DNA of 64,000 bases from Paenibacillus aurantius (GCF_032268605.1 NZ_CP130318.1:4935501-4999500); one strand, 5' to 3'. Positions 19,467-27,996 are shown, counted from the stretch's first letter. The notes: generated by a model from the letters alone, not told the origin. Numbers and translations: made by a program.

Positions 19467-19988
19467 TTACTCGCTTAGCCGGGCGGCAAGAGCTTCGGCA
19501 CTGGCCCGGATCTGCTCGTCCGACAGAGTCCGAACCCCATGGAGCAGAAACGGGGGCAGGAAGGTCATCCCGGTCAGGTTGGCCATCGCCTGGAAGGGAC
19601 GAAGCAGCTCTCCGATCGGATACCGGTTGTAGCCGCCCTCTCCGTAGGCCTCCTCAGGCCCGCCTGTCGAGAGAGCCAGCATAAACTCTTTTCCATGCAG
19701 AGCCTTTCCTGCTGACCCGTAAGCCCATCCGTAGGTCAGTACGGCGTCCTGCCACTCCTTCAGAATCGCCGGGCTGCTGTACCAGTAGAACGGAAACTGA
19801 AATACGAGCCGCTCATGGGAGGCCGCCAACTCCTGTTCCTTTTCCACATGGATGCGGAAATCCGGATATTCGGCGTACAGGTCGTGTATCGTGACCTTCT
19901 CCTCCCCGGCCAGCCTCTCCAGCCAGGCTCTGTTGATTTTGGATTCCCGCAGGTTCGGATGAGCGGCCAGTACTAGGGTTCTTTTCAT
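19467..19988 (-). CDS. NAD(P)H:quinone oxidoreductase (flavodoxin fold, YwrO/KefF-like)
   Basis: Protein of 173 residues, the family length. The flavodoxin-like fold begins TLVLAAHPNLRESKINRAW, followed by the conserved VFQFPFYWYSSPAILKEWQD and LALSTGGPEEAYG, which form the FMN and substrate site. It probably reduces quinones or electrophiles with NAD(P)H. An imperfect palindrome TTTGTATATGCAAA lies 35 bases upstream of its start. This is the same motif found twice before the adjacent marR-type gene, so that regulator very likely represses it. Confidence 0.9.
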   Translation of the reverse strand: MKRTLVLAAHPNLRESKINRAWLERLAGEEKVTIHDLYAEYPDFRIHVEKEQELAASHERLVFQFPFYWYSSPAILKEWQDAVLTYGWAYGSAGKALHGKEFMLALSTGGPEEAYGEGGYNRYPIGELLRPFQAMANLTGMTFLPPFLLHGVRTLSDEQIRASAEALAARLSE

Positions 19989-20022
19989 TTTGGATACCTT
20001 CCATTCTCTAAAATTTATTTTA

Positions 20023-20036
20023 TTTGTATATGCAAA
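20023..20036. promoter_or_regulatory. MarR-type operator upstream of the quinone reductase
   Basis: TTTGTATATGCAAA is an imperfect palindrome matching the two sites upstream of the MarR gene. Confidence 0.65.
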
Positions 20037-20060
20037 TGAATACTAAAAAAAGAAAGCCAT

Positions 20061-20489
20061 CTATTTCTCCAGCTTCAAGCTAGCCTCGTGCAGCATTTCA
20101 CTGAGCTTCAGGCTGAACTCCCTGCCCAGCACCTCGGAGTAGTCGTCGAACAGCTTCTTAAGCGAAGAACGGAATGCCTGGTACGTCTTCTCCCCTTCCT
20201 CGGTTAGGGAGATGAAGCTCTCCTTGCCTTTCATCCGTCGGAGCACCAGACGCTCTTTCACCAGCTTGTCGATAAATCGGGTACTGGTTGACGGAGCGAT
20301 TGAGAGCTTATGGCAGATTTCTTTCTGGGTAATGTCCGGATTGAAATGGACGACCATGAGCAGGTACAGATAGGACGGGGAAAGGTCGCTGAATTCATAA
20401 TTCTTCTCCGCCAGCTTCGTGATATCCCGGGCAAATCGATTGGCTGTGAAATATAGACAGAACGTCAGGATGCTTTCTTCCTCCTGCAT
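20061..20489 (-). CDS. MarR-family transcriptional regulator
   Basis: Protein of 142 residues from ATG 20489 behind AGAGGGGGA; a longer in-frame start would run into the operators. The winged helix includes DITQKEICHKLSIAPSTSTRFIDKLV as recognition region and the wing MKGKESFISLTEEGE. There is a Cys at position 11 and another in the HTH, but no clear OhrR-type redox signature. It lies upstream of the quinone reductase on the same strand and probably represses both genes through TTTG-TATATA-CAAA palindromes. Confidence 0.88.
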   Translation of the reverse strand: MQEEESILTFCLYFTANRFARDITKLAEKNYEFSDLSPSYLYLLMVVHFNPDITQKEICHKLSIAPSTSTRFIDKLVKERLVLRRMKGKESFISLTEEGEKTYQAFRSSLKKLFDDYSEVLGREFSLKLSEMLHEASLKLEK

Positions 20490-20507
20490 GGCTTCCCCCT
20501 CTTTTCG

Positions 20508-20540
20508 TTTGTATATACAAATTATCATTTGCATATACAA
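20508..20540. promoter_or_regulatory. Tandem MarR-type operators
   Basis: TTTGTATATACAAA (20508-20521, perfect palindrome) and TTTGCATATACAA (20528-20540), spaced 20 bp centre to centre, so on the same helical face. Both lie just upstream of the MarR gene. Confidence 0.75.
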
Positions 20541-20591
20541 CTATGCCATGAAGAGTAGTGGAAGTCAATGATTGTTTGATTCCCCCTGCAA

Positions 20592-20620
20592 CAAAAAAAA
20601 GACCGGGAATCCCGGTCTTT
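20592..20620 (-). terminator. Terminator of infC-rpmI-rplT
   Basis: Stem AAAGACCGGGA/TCCCGGTCTTT. On the minus strand it is followed by eight T, seven bases past rplT. Confidence 0.9.
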
Positions 20621-20626
20621 CGAGCA

Positions 20627-20986
20627 TTACGCGTTGATCTTTTGCTTAGCGGCGTTGGCCAGGTCGGAGAAGGCCTTCGCATCGGAAACCGCCAGATCCG
20701 CGAGGATTTTGCGGTTTACGTTCACGCCGGCGAGCTTCAAGCCGTACATGAATTTGCTGTAGGACAAGCCGTTCACGCGTGCAGCCGCGTTGATGCGGGT
20801 AACCCACAGTCTGCGGAAGTCGCGCTTCTTCGTGCGGCGGTCGCGGTAAGCGTACAGCAGGGATTTCATCACTTGCTGCTTAGCGGTTCTAAACAGTCTG
20901 TGCTTCGATCCGAAATATCCTCTTGCCAGTTTCAATACTTTTTTATGACGACGACGAGTGACGAACCCGCCCTTAACTCTTGCCAT
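20627..20986 (-). CDS. rplT: 50S ribosomal protein L20
   Basis: Protein of 119 residues, the standard length. It is very basic, beginning [20 protein letters not shown] and containing [21 protein letters not shown], both invariant L20 stretches. It binds 23S rRNA early in 50S assembly and in Bacillus also binds the infC leader to repress its own operon. Last gene of infC-rpmI-rplT. Confidence 0.98.
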   Translation of the reverse strand: MARVKGGFVTRRRHKKVLKLARGYFGSKHRLFRTAKQQVMKSLLYAYRDRRTKKRDFRRLWVTRINAAARVNGLSYSKFMYGLKLAGVNVNRKILADLAVSDAKAFSDLANAAKQKINA

Positions 20987-21029
20987 AGTGTTCTACCTCC
21001 TAGATTTGTTCAAAGATGGAAAGCTTGAA

Positions 21030-21230
21030 TTACTTCATGTAAACGAGCAGTTGGCTTACGCGCTTAACGTCTCCGGAGGCCATGAGAACGCCTCTGCGCT
21101 TGCTGCGTTTGCTTCCCGGGGATTTGCTTTCGAGCAGGTGGCGTCTGTTGGCACGGTTGATTTTCAGTTTACCGGTACCCGTCTTGCTGAAGCGCTTAGC
21201 GGCGCCACGGTGAGTTTTCATTTTAGGCAT
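21030..21230 (-). CDS. rpmI: 50S ribosomal protein L35
   Basis: Protein of 66 residues starting [20 protein letters not shown], the L35 signature. The C terminus (residues 54-66) is typical. It lies between infC and rplT in the conserved order, each with a good ribosome binding site. Confidence 0.98.
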   Translation of the reverse strand: MPKMKTHRGAAKRFSKTGTGKLKINRANRRHLLESKSPGSKRSKRRGVLMASGDVKRVSQLLVYMK

Positions 21231-21271
21231 CGTATTTATCCTCCTTGATTTCTACCTGATGGTATTCGGTG

Positions 21272-21784
21272 TTACGCCTTTGGAGAAAGGATCATGATCA
21301 TGCTGCGCCCTTCGAGCTTAGGCCGGCGCTCCACGTTGCAGATGGACTCCGCTTCCGCCGCTACACGCTCCAGAACCTTCTGCCCGATGGAGGCATGGGT
21401 GATCTCCCGTCCGCGGAAACGCACGGAGCATTTCACCTTGTCGCCTTCGTTCAGAAACTTGAGCACGTTACGCAGCTTCGTCTGAAAATCGTGTTCGTCA
21501 ATCGTCGCGCTGAAGCGGACTTCCTTGATCTCCACGATCTTCTGATTCTTGCGGGCTTCCTTCTCTTTCTTCTGCATCTCGTAACGGTACTTTCCGTAAT
21601 CCATAATCCGGCATACAGGCGGTTTGGCCGTCGGAGCTACATTCACCAAGTCGAGATTGGCATCGGCCGCCATCTGAAGCGCTTCGCGAATCGGTACGAT
21701 TCCATGCTGTTCACTGTCAGCCCCAATAAGCCTAACTTCCTTAGCGCGAATCTCGTCGTTGATCATATGATCTTTACTGATAAT
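21272..21784 (-). CDS. infC: Translation initiation factor IF-3
   Basis: Protein of 170 residues when started at the ATT codon at 21784, right behind GGAGGTGGAGG; ATG 21766 would be the fallback. An AUU start is a known infC feature that lets IF-3 autoregulate, and the extra N terminus (I/M-ISKDHMINDEI) matches Bacillus IF-3. The N domain carries NDEIRAKEVRLIG, the linker is Lys-rich (QKKEKEARKNQK), and the C domain includes VKCSVRFRGREITH. It keeps 30S subunits free and checks start codons. First gene of its operon. Confidence 0.95.
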   Translation of the reverse strand: MISKDHMINDEIRAKEVRLIGADSEQHGIVPIREALQMAADANLDLVNVAPTAKPPVCRIMDYGKYRYEMQKKEKEARKNQKIVEIKEVRFSATIDEHDFQTKLRNVLKFLNEGDKVKCSVRFRGREITHASIGQKVLERVAAEAESICNVERRPKLEGRSMIMILSPKA

Positions 21785-21964
21785 CCTCCACCTCCAAAAT
21801 AAGTTAAAGCCGCCCTACAAAATAAAAAAGATGCGGGCAAACGAATGCCCACATCTTCAATCTCAATCACAGGGTTAGTAGTATAACCGATGATCTGATA
21901 ACCAGCCAACAAGGGTGTCGGTCAGGTGAGAAGCGGGCGCTTCTTCTTTGCAGATAAAACATAC
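21785..21964 (-). ncRNA. L20-type autoregulatory leader of infC-rpmI-rplT
   Basis: About 180 bases of untranslated leader between a strong promoter and infC. It contains a region starting TTCTCACCTGACC followed by paired segments, and a factor-independent terminator (AAGATGCGGGCA/TGCCCACATCTT, 21829-21857, with a T run). This architecture matches the Bacillus L20 leader, in which L20 binding favours the terminator. Identification rests on position and terminator more than on a verified fold. Confidence 0.7.
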
Positions 21965-21970
21965 TGGTTT

Positions 21971-21999
21971 ACTATACCACGCGGGATATAACGTGTCAA
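21971..21999 (-). promoter_or_regulatory. SigA promoter of infC-rpmI-rplT
   Basis: On the minus strand TTGACA (21999-21994) and TATAGT (21976-21971) are spaced by 17 bases. Confidence 0.88.
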
Positions 22000-22006
22000 C
22001 TCCTGA

Positions 22007-23242
22007 TTAGCTGGCTTGTTTGCTCTGTACCTCTTCGAGGCGAATGACACGCGTATGCTCGGTATGGCTCCATTGCTTGTTGTTCTGGGTAAAGAACGCG
22101 TAAAGGGTAACCGGCCACCACGAAAGCATGAACACCGGGAAGGTAATAAGCGACTTCCAGATCCGGGCCGGTGCTTTCTCGATGATAAGCGCAATCGGGA
22201 ACTGGACCACACTCGCAATGGTCACGAAAATGAAAACCAGCGGCGCCATTTCGAACAGGGACTTGAACGGGGTAATCCCCGGAATCGATTTGTTGATCCA
22301 CAGCACAATGCTGCACAGGGAGCCGAGAAGGACGTTGTATACGTTCAAGGCATACACGGCCGTATCGATCTTGGACCAGTTGCGTTCTTTCAGGCCCTGC
22401 CAGAACAGCGGGAAGAAGTAGCGGCGGGCCACATCGAAGTGCCCCTGCATCCAGCGCAGACGCTGCTTGGCGGATGCCTTGAAGGACAGCGGCTTCTCGT
22501 CGTACACTTTGGCCTCGTAGTTGAAGGTCGGCTTCACACCCCTCATAACACAGCGCATGGTGAACTCCAAGTCCTCGACGAGGCTTGTCGCCCCCCAGCC
22601 CATTTCCTTCAGGAGCTGCGTATCGAAGCACATGCCGGTTCCGCCCAGGTAGTTGGCCAGCCCGAGATTGGTACGGGGCAGCTGCCAAAGACGGTTGCAG
22701 TACCAGTAAGTAATCGCGTAAGCGGAAGTGATCCAGGAATCATGCGGGTTCTTGGTATCGAGGTAAGCCTGGATAACCTTGGAGCCCGAACAGAGATCAT
22801 TGTTCATGTGGCGAAGATAATCGACGTCCACCAGGTTGTCGGCATCGAACATCACGACGGCGTCATAGGATTTCGGAAGCTTCCAGAGCTCCTTCAGCAT
22901 CCATTCGATGGCGTAGCCCTTCCCGCGAAGGCTCGCGTTATGACGTTCAAAGGCATACACCCCGTGCTGCCTTACAATATCGGCGGTGTTGTCGGTGCAG
23001 TTATCGCAAATCACGAATACATCGTAAAGTTCTTTCGGATAATCCAGGTTTTTGAGGTTCTCAATCAGCGCCCCTACGACCTGTTCCTCGTTATGCGCGG
23101 CTACCAGGACGGCAAAAGTCTTTTGCGGAGCGTGCTGTACATTCGTTTTGCGTCGGTACCAGCCGAAAAAGCTGAGAAGAAGCTGGTAGCCTCCGATCAA
23201 CGCCAGTACAACCTGCAAAACCAGTAAAAAATTGTCCAGCAT
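22007..23242 (-). CDS. Membrane glycosyltransferase family 2
   Basis: Protein of 411 residues from ATG 23242 behind AAAGGGGG; a TTG three bases earlier is less well placed. One N-terminal membrane helix (about residues 5-28) is followed by a GT-A domain with VLVAAHNEEQVVGALIENL, the metal motif VMFDADN, a catalytic-type LVEDLEFTMR and the QRLRW motif of processive enzymes. Three or four further helices lie near the C terminus. It probably polymerises or transfers a sugar at the membrane. The product is unknown, and no partner genes flank it. Confidence 0.88.
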   Translation of the reverse strand: MLDNFLLVLQVVLALIGGYQLLLSFFGWYRRKTNVQHAPQKTFAVLVAAHNEEQVVGALIENLKNLDYPKELYDVFVICDNCTDNTADIVRQHGVYAFERHNASLRGKGYAIEWMLKELWKLPKSYDAVVMFDADNLVDVDYLRHMNNDLCSGSKVIQAYLDTKNPHDSWITSAYAITYWYCNRLWQLPRTNLGLANYLGGTGMCFDTQLLKEMGWGATSLVEDLEFTMRCVMRGVKPTFNYEAKVYDEKPLSFKASAKQRLRWMQGHFDVARRYFFPLFWQGLKERNWSKIDTAVYALNVYNVLLGSLCSIVLWINKSIPGITPFKSLFEMAPLVFIFVTIASVVQFPIALIIEKAPARIWKSLITFPVFMLSWWPVTLYAFFTQNNKQWSHTEHTRVIRLEEVQSKQAS

Positions 23243-23822
23243 CAATTAACCCCCTTTTTTTAGTTGTCGCCTTTTTTAATATTTTTCTCTCTGTGTGTAT
23301 GTGCTTGGCGTAAGCCCTTTAAGCAAAGCATCGATTCTGATTTTCTCCCGCCGAGGGGGGATTTGTCAAAAGCTCCTAATCTCCCGCTCGCGTTCAATTC
23401 CAGAATATAAAGGGAATTCGCCGGTAAATCCAATCCGCCTCTTCGCCGCAGCTGCGATTTTCACCGTTTTGCACCCGATTTGCGCCGCATTCCAGCACTG
23501 GAGCCGATAAAATCCGGGTCAAAAAGGCTTGTTCCCTTTTCTGACCGTTCCATTATAAGCGACCCCATCGGGCAAAAACAACTTAAGAAAATCTGAACGG
23601 CATTTTGCGATGCATCCCTAAAGGAATGCAGACTTCTAAAACTATCTAACCCTTTCCGACGGTCTTGAAACAGGAAATAATTGGTTAGCCTCCGGATGGC
23701 TGGGTCAGGGCCGCCTTCGCCGGGTAATAATTGTTCAACGTTTAACACCGCCTTGACACGGCCTTAACACCCAACCCTTACCCTGTTTTTATTCCGACAT
23801 TCGGCAAGGAGGTACAGACGCC
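23243..23822. other. Long intergenic region without a gene
   Basis: 580 bases between a leftward glycosyltransferase and a rightward PAP2 gene. I found no convincing coding frame. A TTGACA at about 23,752 has no good -10 at 17 bases. A GC-rich stem-rich stretch occurs around 23,690-23,735, but it matches no riboswitch class I know. Confidence 0.4.
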
Positions 23823-24347
23823 ATGGGTCGTATGCTGCAATGGCTTCTAGGACAGGAACAGGCTGTCTTCCGCTGGGTCAACCGGCGCCGGCAGGTCCCG
23901 TTCATCGACATCTTTTTTAATAAGATCACCCACTTGGGCGGGGCGACCGCCACGATATCGGTTACGCTGGCTCTCGTCCTATTCGCGGAGCAGCCTTGGC
24001 GCAAGGCCGGTCTGATCAGCTTGATCGCGCTAGCCGTCAGCCATCTGCCCGTCGCCGCCATTAAGAAGAAATACCCGCGTCTCCGGCCCTACCTGGTCCT
24101 GCCGGGGACGGCCACCGGAGAGAACCCGCTGACCGACCATTCCTTCCCCTCCGGGCATTCCACCGCCATTTTCGCGGCCGTCATCCCTTTCGTGCTGGTC
24201 AGCCCGGCGCTTGGCTTCCTGCTGATCCCGCTCGCCCTTCTTGTGGCCTATTCCCGCATGTACCTGGGCCTTCATTACCCGTCGGACTGCCTCGCGGGGG
24301 CGCTGCTCGGCACCATGACCGCCGTCATTGTTTATATTTTGTCATAG
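23823..24347 (+). CDS. PAP2-family phosphatase (BcrC-like undecaprenyl pyrophosphatase)
   Basis: Protein of 174 residues with five or six membrane helices. All three phosphatase motifs are present: K-x6-RP in KKKYPRLRPY, PSGHSTAIFA, and SR-x5-H-x3-D in SRMYLGLHYPSD. In Bacillus, BcrC recycles undecaprenyl pyrophosphate to the monophosphate at the outer face of the membrane, which gives bacitracin tolerance, and is a SigI/SigM/SigX target. That function is likely but not certain here. AAGGAGG precedes the ATG. Confidence 0.85.
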   Translation: MGRMLQWLLGQEQAVFRWVNRRRQVPFIDIFFNKITHLGGATATISVTLALVLFAEQPWRKAGLISLIALAVSHLPVAAIKKKYPRLRPYLVLPGTATGENPLTDHSFPSGHSTAIFAAVIPFVLVSPALGFLLIPLALLVAYSRMYLGLHYPSDCLAGALLGTMTAVIVYILS

Positions 24348-24450
24348 TAGGCCCGGTTTCAAACGGTAATTCTTCCATGGAATGATAAGAAGCCAGAAGG
24401 CCGGACCCGACATGCGGCTTGCGGCCGGCCGGCTTATCCAAAAGCCTGGC

Positions 24451-24480
24451 AAAAAAAACAGCCCGTTCTAGACGGACTGT
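24451..24480 (-). terminator. Terminator of trmB
   Basis: 9-bp stem ACAGCCCGT/ACGGACTGT (one mismatch on +, a G-U pair on minus) with eight T on the minus strand. It overlaps the trmB stop. Confidence 0.85.
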
Positions 24481-25181
24481 TCCTGCAGGCTGCGGCGGTG
24501 TTCCTCCAAGGCACGGTCTCCTATCAGCACTTCGCACCGGTGAATGTTGATGCCCTGCTCGACAAATTTAGATTCGTATTCCGTAAGCACCAGATCCTCC
24601 CTAAGACCCTCCCCGTGCAGATCGAGCGAAATATTCCGCATCCAAAGACCCATATCCGCAAAAGAGTTCAAGGAAAACTCAAAAAGCGACCGGGAATCGG
24701 TTTTGAGGTGAATCTGCCCCCACTCGTTCAAAAAGCCCTTGTATTTCAACAGAAAGCCTCTGTGGGTCAGCCGGCGGCGGGCATGCTTCTTCTTCGGCCA
24801 CGGGTCGCTGAAGTTCAAATAGATGCGCTCCACTTCCCCTTCGGCGAATACCTCGCTGATGTGCTCTATATTAAGTAGAGCCAAAGCCAGGTTCTCCGGC
24901 TCCTCCGGCTGCCCGTTCTCCACGCGGAATTTGCGTGCTTTCTCGGCTCCCCGGCGGATAAGCTCATCATACATGTCCACTCCGATATAATTCACTTCCG
25001 GGTTGCGGAAGCTAAGCTCGCTGATGAATTTGCCCTTCCCCATCCCAAGCTCCACATGAATCGGATGGTCGTTGCCGAAAAATTCGCTCCAGCGTCCTTT
25101 GTACTGCTTCGGATCCAGGATCACCAGATCGCTCTGCCGTTCCAGTTCCTCCCGGATCCCCTTCCTGCCTCTTAAACGCAT
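24468..25181 (-). CDS. trmB: tRNA (guanine-46-N7)-methyltransferase
   Basis: Protein of 237 residues from ATG 25181 behind TGGAGGAACGG. It places m7G at position 46 of tRNA using S-adenosylmethionine. Family signatures are VELGMGKGKFISELSFRNPEVN (motif I), IGVDMYDELIRRGAEKA, and NFSDPWPKKKHARRRLTHRGF, the catalytic and tRNA-binding segment. The length is normal. Single gene. Confidence 0.94.
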   Translation of the reverse strand: MRLRGRKGIREELERQSDLVILDPKQYKGRWSEFFGNDHPIHVELGMGKGKFISELSFRNPEVNYIGVDMYDELIRRGAEKARKFRVENGQPEEPENLALALLNIEHISEVFAEGEVERIYLNFSDPWPKKKHARRRLTHRGFLLKYKGFLNEWGQIHLKTDSRSLFEFSLNSFADMGLWMRNISLDLHGEGLREDLVLTEYESKFVEQGINIHRCEVLIGDRALEEHRRSLQEQSV

Positions 25182-25314
25182 TTCCGTTCCTCCATACACC
25201 ATGATTGTCATATAAAGAATAGACGATCCCCCGCCAAAAATCAAAGGCGAACGCCATTAAAAAAGAGGCCTCCCCCGCCCCAGCGGAATCAGCCTCCGTA
25301 CCTATTGGACTATC

Positions 25315-25521
25315 TTACAAATTCAGCTCGTGATAATGAACCTTGTTGTTGTCGGAGTGGAGAAGCGTGCGTTCCAGTGACTTCTTCAGCTGCCTGCGGG
25401 CATCTGCCGCAAGATCCGGGTTCTGGTTGAACCTTAGCCCTGTTAAAGCCATCGCCTGTTTAACCGTCAGTTCCACTGTGACCTTCTGCTCGCCTTGAGG
25501 GATGGTAACTTGAGAATTCAT
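25315..25521 (-). CDS. Small conserved hypothetical protein
   Basis: Protein of 68 residues, beginning MNSQVTIPQGEQKVTVELTV and ending in a helix with DARRQLKKSLERTLL. There are no membrane segments or cysteines. A good AAGGAGTGA site precedes the ATG. It resembles other unnamed small Paenibacillus proteins, but I cannot assign a function. A weak GAGGC/GCCTC terminator lies at 25265-25296. Confidence 0.6.
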   Translation of the reverse strand: MNSQVTIPQGEQKVTVELTVKQAMALTGLRFNQNPDLAADARRQLKKSLERTLLHSDNNKVHYHELNL

Positions 25522-25760
25522 GTGGGCTCACTCCTTAGACTAATAATATCGTTTCCTGAACGGCCTGCGTCTATGCGGTGGAAGCAGAAAAAGCATTGAT
25601 TTTGCTTACTTTTAATATAACACATGGTGTAAGGTATTGCAATGGGAACGCTTAAGTTTTTGTCTGTTTTGTGAATATTTCCGCTCCCGTCCAGGAAGGA
25701 AAGAGCAGACGGAAGCCCTGTTTCGGTCTCCCCGTGCGAACAGAATCTTCCCGGCGGCAC

Positions 25761-25789
25761 AAAAAAGCCCTCCGATTAAGAAGGGCTTT
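25761..25789 (-). terminator. Terminator of the WGxxGxxG-like gene
   Basis: AAAGCCCT and AAGGGCTTT arms. On the minus strand they are followed by six T, just past the stop. Confidence 0.82.
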
Positions 25790-25801
25790 CCTTGGTTCCG
25801 C

Positions 25802-26272
25802 TTAGAGGTTGTCTCTCGACTCGGTCCGGTTCTGGTTTCTCAGACCCGCCAGACCGAGAAGGCCGAGAAGGCCGAGCCATCCCCAGTTGCTGCCGCGGTT
25901 CGTATCAACGGCGCGTGTCCGGTACGTGTTCATGTTGTAGTTCCCAGTCGTTCCGTTTCCATACGTTCCGTAGTTGCCGCGGGCTCCATAGGTGCCGGTT
26001 CCCGTCGTGCCCATACCGGTCGTTCCGTAGTTGCCATAAGTTCCCGTGTTGCCGATGGCGCTTGGGCTTGGCGAATTGGCCAGCGTTCCGAGGCCCGTCG
26101 TGTTCCCCGTCGTGGTGCCGGTGCCGGTCATGGTGCCCGTCGTAGTGCCCGTAGAAGCCGCACCGCCCGTACCCGCGTTGTTCGTGCTCATTACGCCTGC
26201 AGCGGAAGCTCCGCTTGCGCCAAAAACGATAGCCGTCGTCATAACCATGGAGATAATACCGCTCTTTTTCAA
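25802..26272 (-). CDS. Secreted Gly/Thr-rich protein with WGxxGxxG-like C terminus
   Basis: Protein of 156 residues from a TTG start with AAAGGGG before it. A signal peptide (residues 1-25, ending GASAAG) is followed by about 90 residues of low-complexity G/T/N repeats (TGTTTGTMTG, YGNYGTTGMG). A short C-terminal hydrophobic stretch WGWLGLLGLLGLAGL is followed by RNQNR and an acidic tail, resembling the WGxxGxxG anchors of small exported proteins. The role is unknown; a surface or spore-associated protein is plausible. Confidence 0.68.
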   Translation of the reverse strand: MKKSGIISMVMTTAIVFGASGASAAGVMSTNNAGTGGAASTGTTTGTMTGTGTTTGNTTGLGTLANSPSPSAIGNTGTYGNYGTTGMGTTGTGTYGARGNYGTYGNGTTGNYNMNTYRTRAVDTNRGSNWGWLGLLGLLGLAGLRNQNRTESRDNL

Positions 26273-26438
26273 GATGATGCCCCTTTCTTGGTGTAGGATG
26301 GGATGATGGGTGACTTCGTTAGTTTGGTCCTGAGGGCCGCTGATTATGCTCCTTCCTCCAATCCCCTTTCCGGGTCGCTTTTCCGCGTTTTTTGGGCTAA
26401 AATAAGGACTAATGCCTTCAACAAAAGGAGTATTCGCG

Positions 26439-27395
26439 ATGAATCAGCTTTCTATAGATAAGCCCCTTCTCTGGGGCGATAAACGGTTTCATACCTGGAA
26501 TCACGAAATGCGCGGTCAGTTCGGCACCAAGGTCTTCAAGGTCATGCTTGACGCCGGCTTTACGTGCCCGAACCGGGACGGGAAGATCGCCACGGGCGGA
26601 TGCACGTTCTGCAGCGCAAGGGGCTCGGGCGACTTCGCCGGAAGCCGCCGGGACGATCTCGTCACGCAGTTCAACAAAGTCCGGGACCGGCAGCACCTCA
26701 AATGGCCCGAAGCCAAGTACATCGGATATTTTCAGGCGTACACCAATACGTATGCTCCCGTCGAGGAGCTCCGGGAATATTTCGAGGTGATCCTGCAGCA
26801 GCCCGGAGTCGTCGGCCTCTCGATTGCCACAAGACCCGACTGCCTGCCCGACGATGTCGTCGAGTATCTCGCCGAATTGAACCAAAGGACCTACCTGTGG
26901 GTGGAAATGGGCCTTCAGACCGTCCACGAGTCGACCTCCACGCTCATCAACCGGGCTCATGATACCCAGTGTTACCTCGACGCCGTAGCGAAGCTGCGCA
27001 GGCACAACATCCGGACCTGCGCCCACATCATCTACGGCCTTCCCGGGGAGACGCACGACATGATGCTCGAAACCGGGCGGGCCGTCTCCAAGATGGACGT
27101 CCAGGGCATCAAAATTCACCTTCTCCATCTCATGCGCAAGACCCCGATGGTAAAGCAGTATGAGGCGGGGCTCCTCCGCTTCCTGGAGAAGGACGAGTAC
27201 GTGAACCTGGTGGTCGATACGCTGGAGCTTCTGCCGCCGGAGATGATCGTTCACCGTCTGACGGGGGACGCGCCGCGCGATCTTCTGATCGGCCCCATGT
27301 GGAGCCTGAAGAAATGGGAAGTGCTGAATGCCTTCGATGCCGAGCTCACCAGACGGAACACCTGGCAGGGCAAAAAATGGCGGGAGGATGCCTGA
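26439..27395 (+). CDS. ytqA: Radical SAM protein YtqA (TIGR01212 family)
   Basis: Protein of 318 residues from ATG 26439 behind AAAAGGAG. The radical SAM cluster is C-x7-C-x2-C in TCPNRDGKIATGGCTFC, and the family-specific N terminus is KRFHTWNHEMRGQFGTKVFKV. Later motifs QAYTNTYAPVEELREYF and GLPGETHDMMLETGR match the TIGR01212 proteins. The reaction is unproven. The ytqB-like methyltransferase follows two bases after the stop, as in Bacillus subtilis, where the pair is conserved. Confidence 0.92.
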   Translation: MNQLSIDKPLLWGDKRFHTWNHEMRGQFGTKVFKVMLDAGFTCPNRDGKIATGGCTFCSARGSGDFAGSRRDDLVTQFNKVRDRQHLKWPEAKYIGYFQAYTNTYAPVEELREYFEVILQQPGVVGLSIATRPDCLPDDVVEYLAELNQRTYLWVEMGLQTVHESTSTLINRAHDTQCYLDAVAKLRRHNIRTCAHIIYGLPGETHDMMLETGRAVSKMDVQGIKIHLLHLMRKTPMVKQYEAGLLRFLEKDEYVNLVVDTLELLPPEMIVHRLTGDAPRDLLIGPMWSLKKWEVLNAFDAELTRRNTWQGKKWREDA

Positions 27396-27397
27396 CG

Positions 27398-27976
27398 ATG
27401 GGATTCTTGTCCGTGCTGAGCTTCGCCCACAAGCTCGTCTCCGAACGGATGCGTCCGGGAGAACCGGCCGTCGATGCCACGACGGGCAATGGGGTGGATA
27501 CTCTCTTCCTCGCCCGCCTGAGCGGGCCTAAGGGCTGCGTATACGGCTTTGATGTGCAGGAGCAGGCGCTCTCCAACACGCGGCAGAGGCTCGCCGCCGA
27601 GCCGGAAGGACAGGCTCCGGTGCACCTGTTCAAGCTGTCCCATGCCCGTCTGGCGGAGGTCATCCCCGACGAGCATGCCGGACGTCTCGCCGCCGTCATG
27701 TTCAACCTGGGCTACCTTCCCGGATCGGGAGACGAACGCATCATCACCCGCCCGGATTCGACCCTGCCCGCCCTGAACGGAGCTCTCTCCCTTCTGCGCC
27801 CCGGCGGGATCGTGACGGTGCTCCTGTACCCCGGACATGAAGGTGGAGCGGAGGAGTGCCGGGAGGTGGAACGGTGGGCCGCTGCGCTGCCCCAGGAAGA
27901 ATGGCAGGCCGTCAGCTATCGCTTCCTCAATCGGGCGGAGACGTCCCCGTACGCCATGGCCGTCGTTCGAAAATGA
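27398..27976 (+). CDS. ytqB: Class I SAM-dependent methyltransferase YtqB
   Basis: Protein of 192 residues starting two bases after ytqA, with GGGAGG overlapping the ytqA end. The SAM motif is AVDATTGNGVDTLFLARL, and the catalytic-type segment AAVMFNLGYLPG replaces the NPPY motif with NLGYLPG, as in the rRNA-methylase-like YtqB group. YtqB-like enzymes have been linked to tRNA wobble-modification methylation; here the assignment rests on sequence and on linkage to ytqA. Confidence 0.9.
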   Translation: MGFLSVLSFAHKLVSERMRPGEPAVDATTGNGVDTLFLARLSGPKGCVYGFDVQEQALSNTRQRLAAEPEGQAPVHLFKLSHARLAEVIPDEHAGRLAAVMFNLGYLPGSGDERIITRPDSTLPALNGALSLLRPGGIVTVLLYPGHEGGAEECREVERWAAALPQEEWQAVSYRFLNRAETSPYAMAVVRK

Positions 27977-27996
27977 TTCTTTCCGCCCTTGGCATT

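Noticed and set aside
22016-23227. 403-codon plus-strand frame
   Set aside because: Antisense to the glycosyltransferase gene, which has clear GT2 motifs.
23690-23735. Possible c-di-GMP (GEMM) riboswitch before the PAP2 gene
   Set aside because: A few GC stems resemble the class, but the conserved tetraloop and receptor sequences are absent.
23461-23748. 95-codon frame in the long intergenic gap
   Set aside because: Poor ribosome binding site, atypical composition and no recognisable motif; the gap is more likely non-coding.
23760-23822. SigI promoter before the bcrC-like gene
   Set aside because: bcrC is a SigI target in B. subtilis, so I looked for ACCCCC and CGAA, but only weak partial matches (ACCCAA and CGAC) are present.
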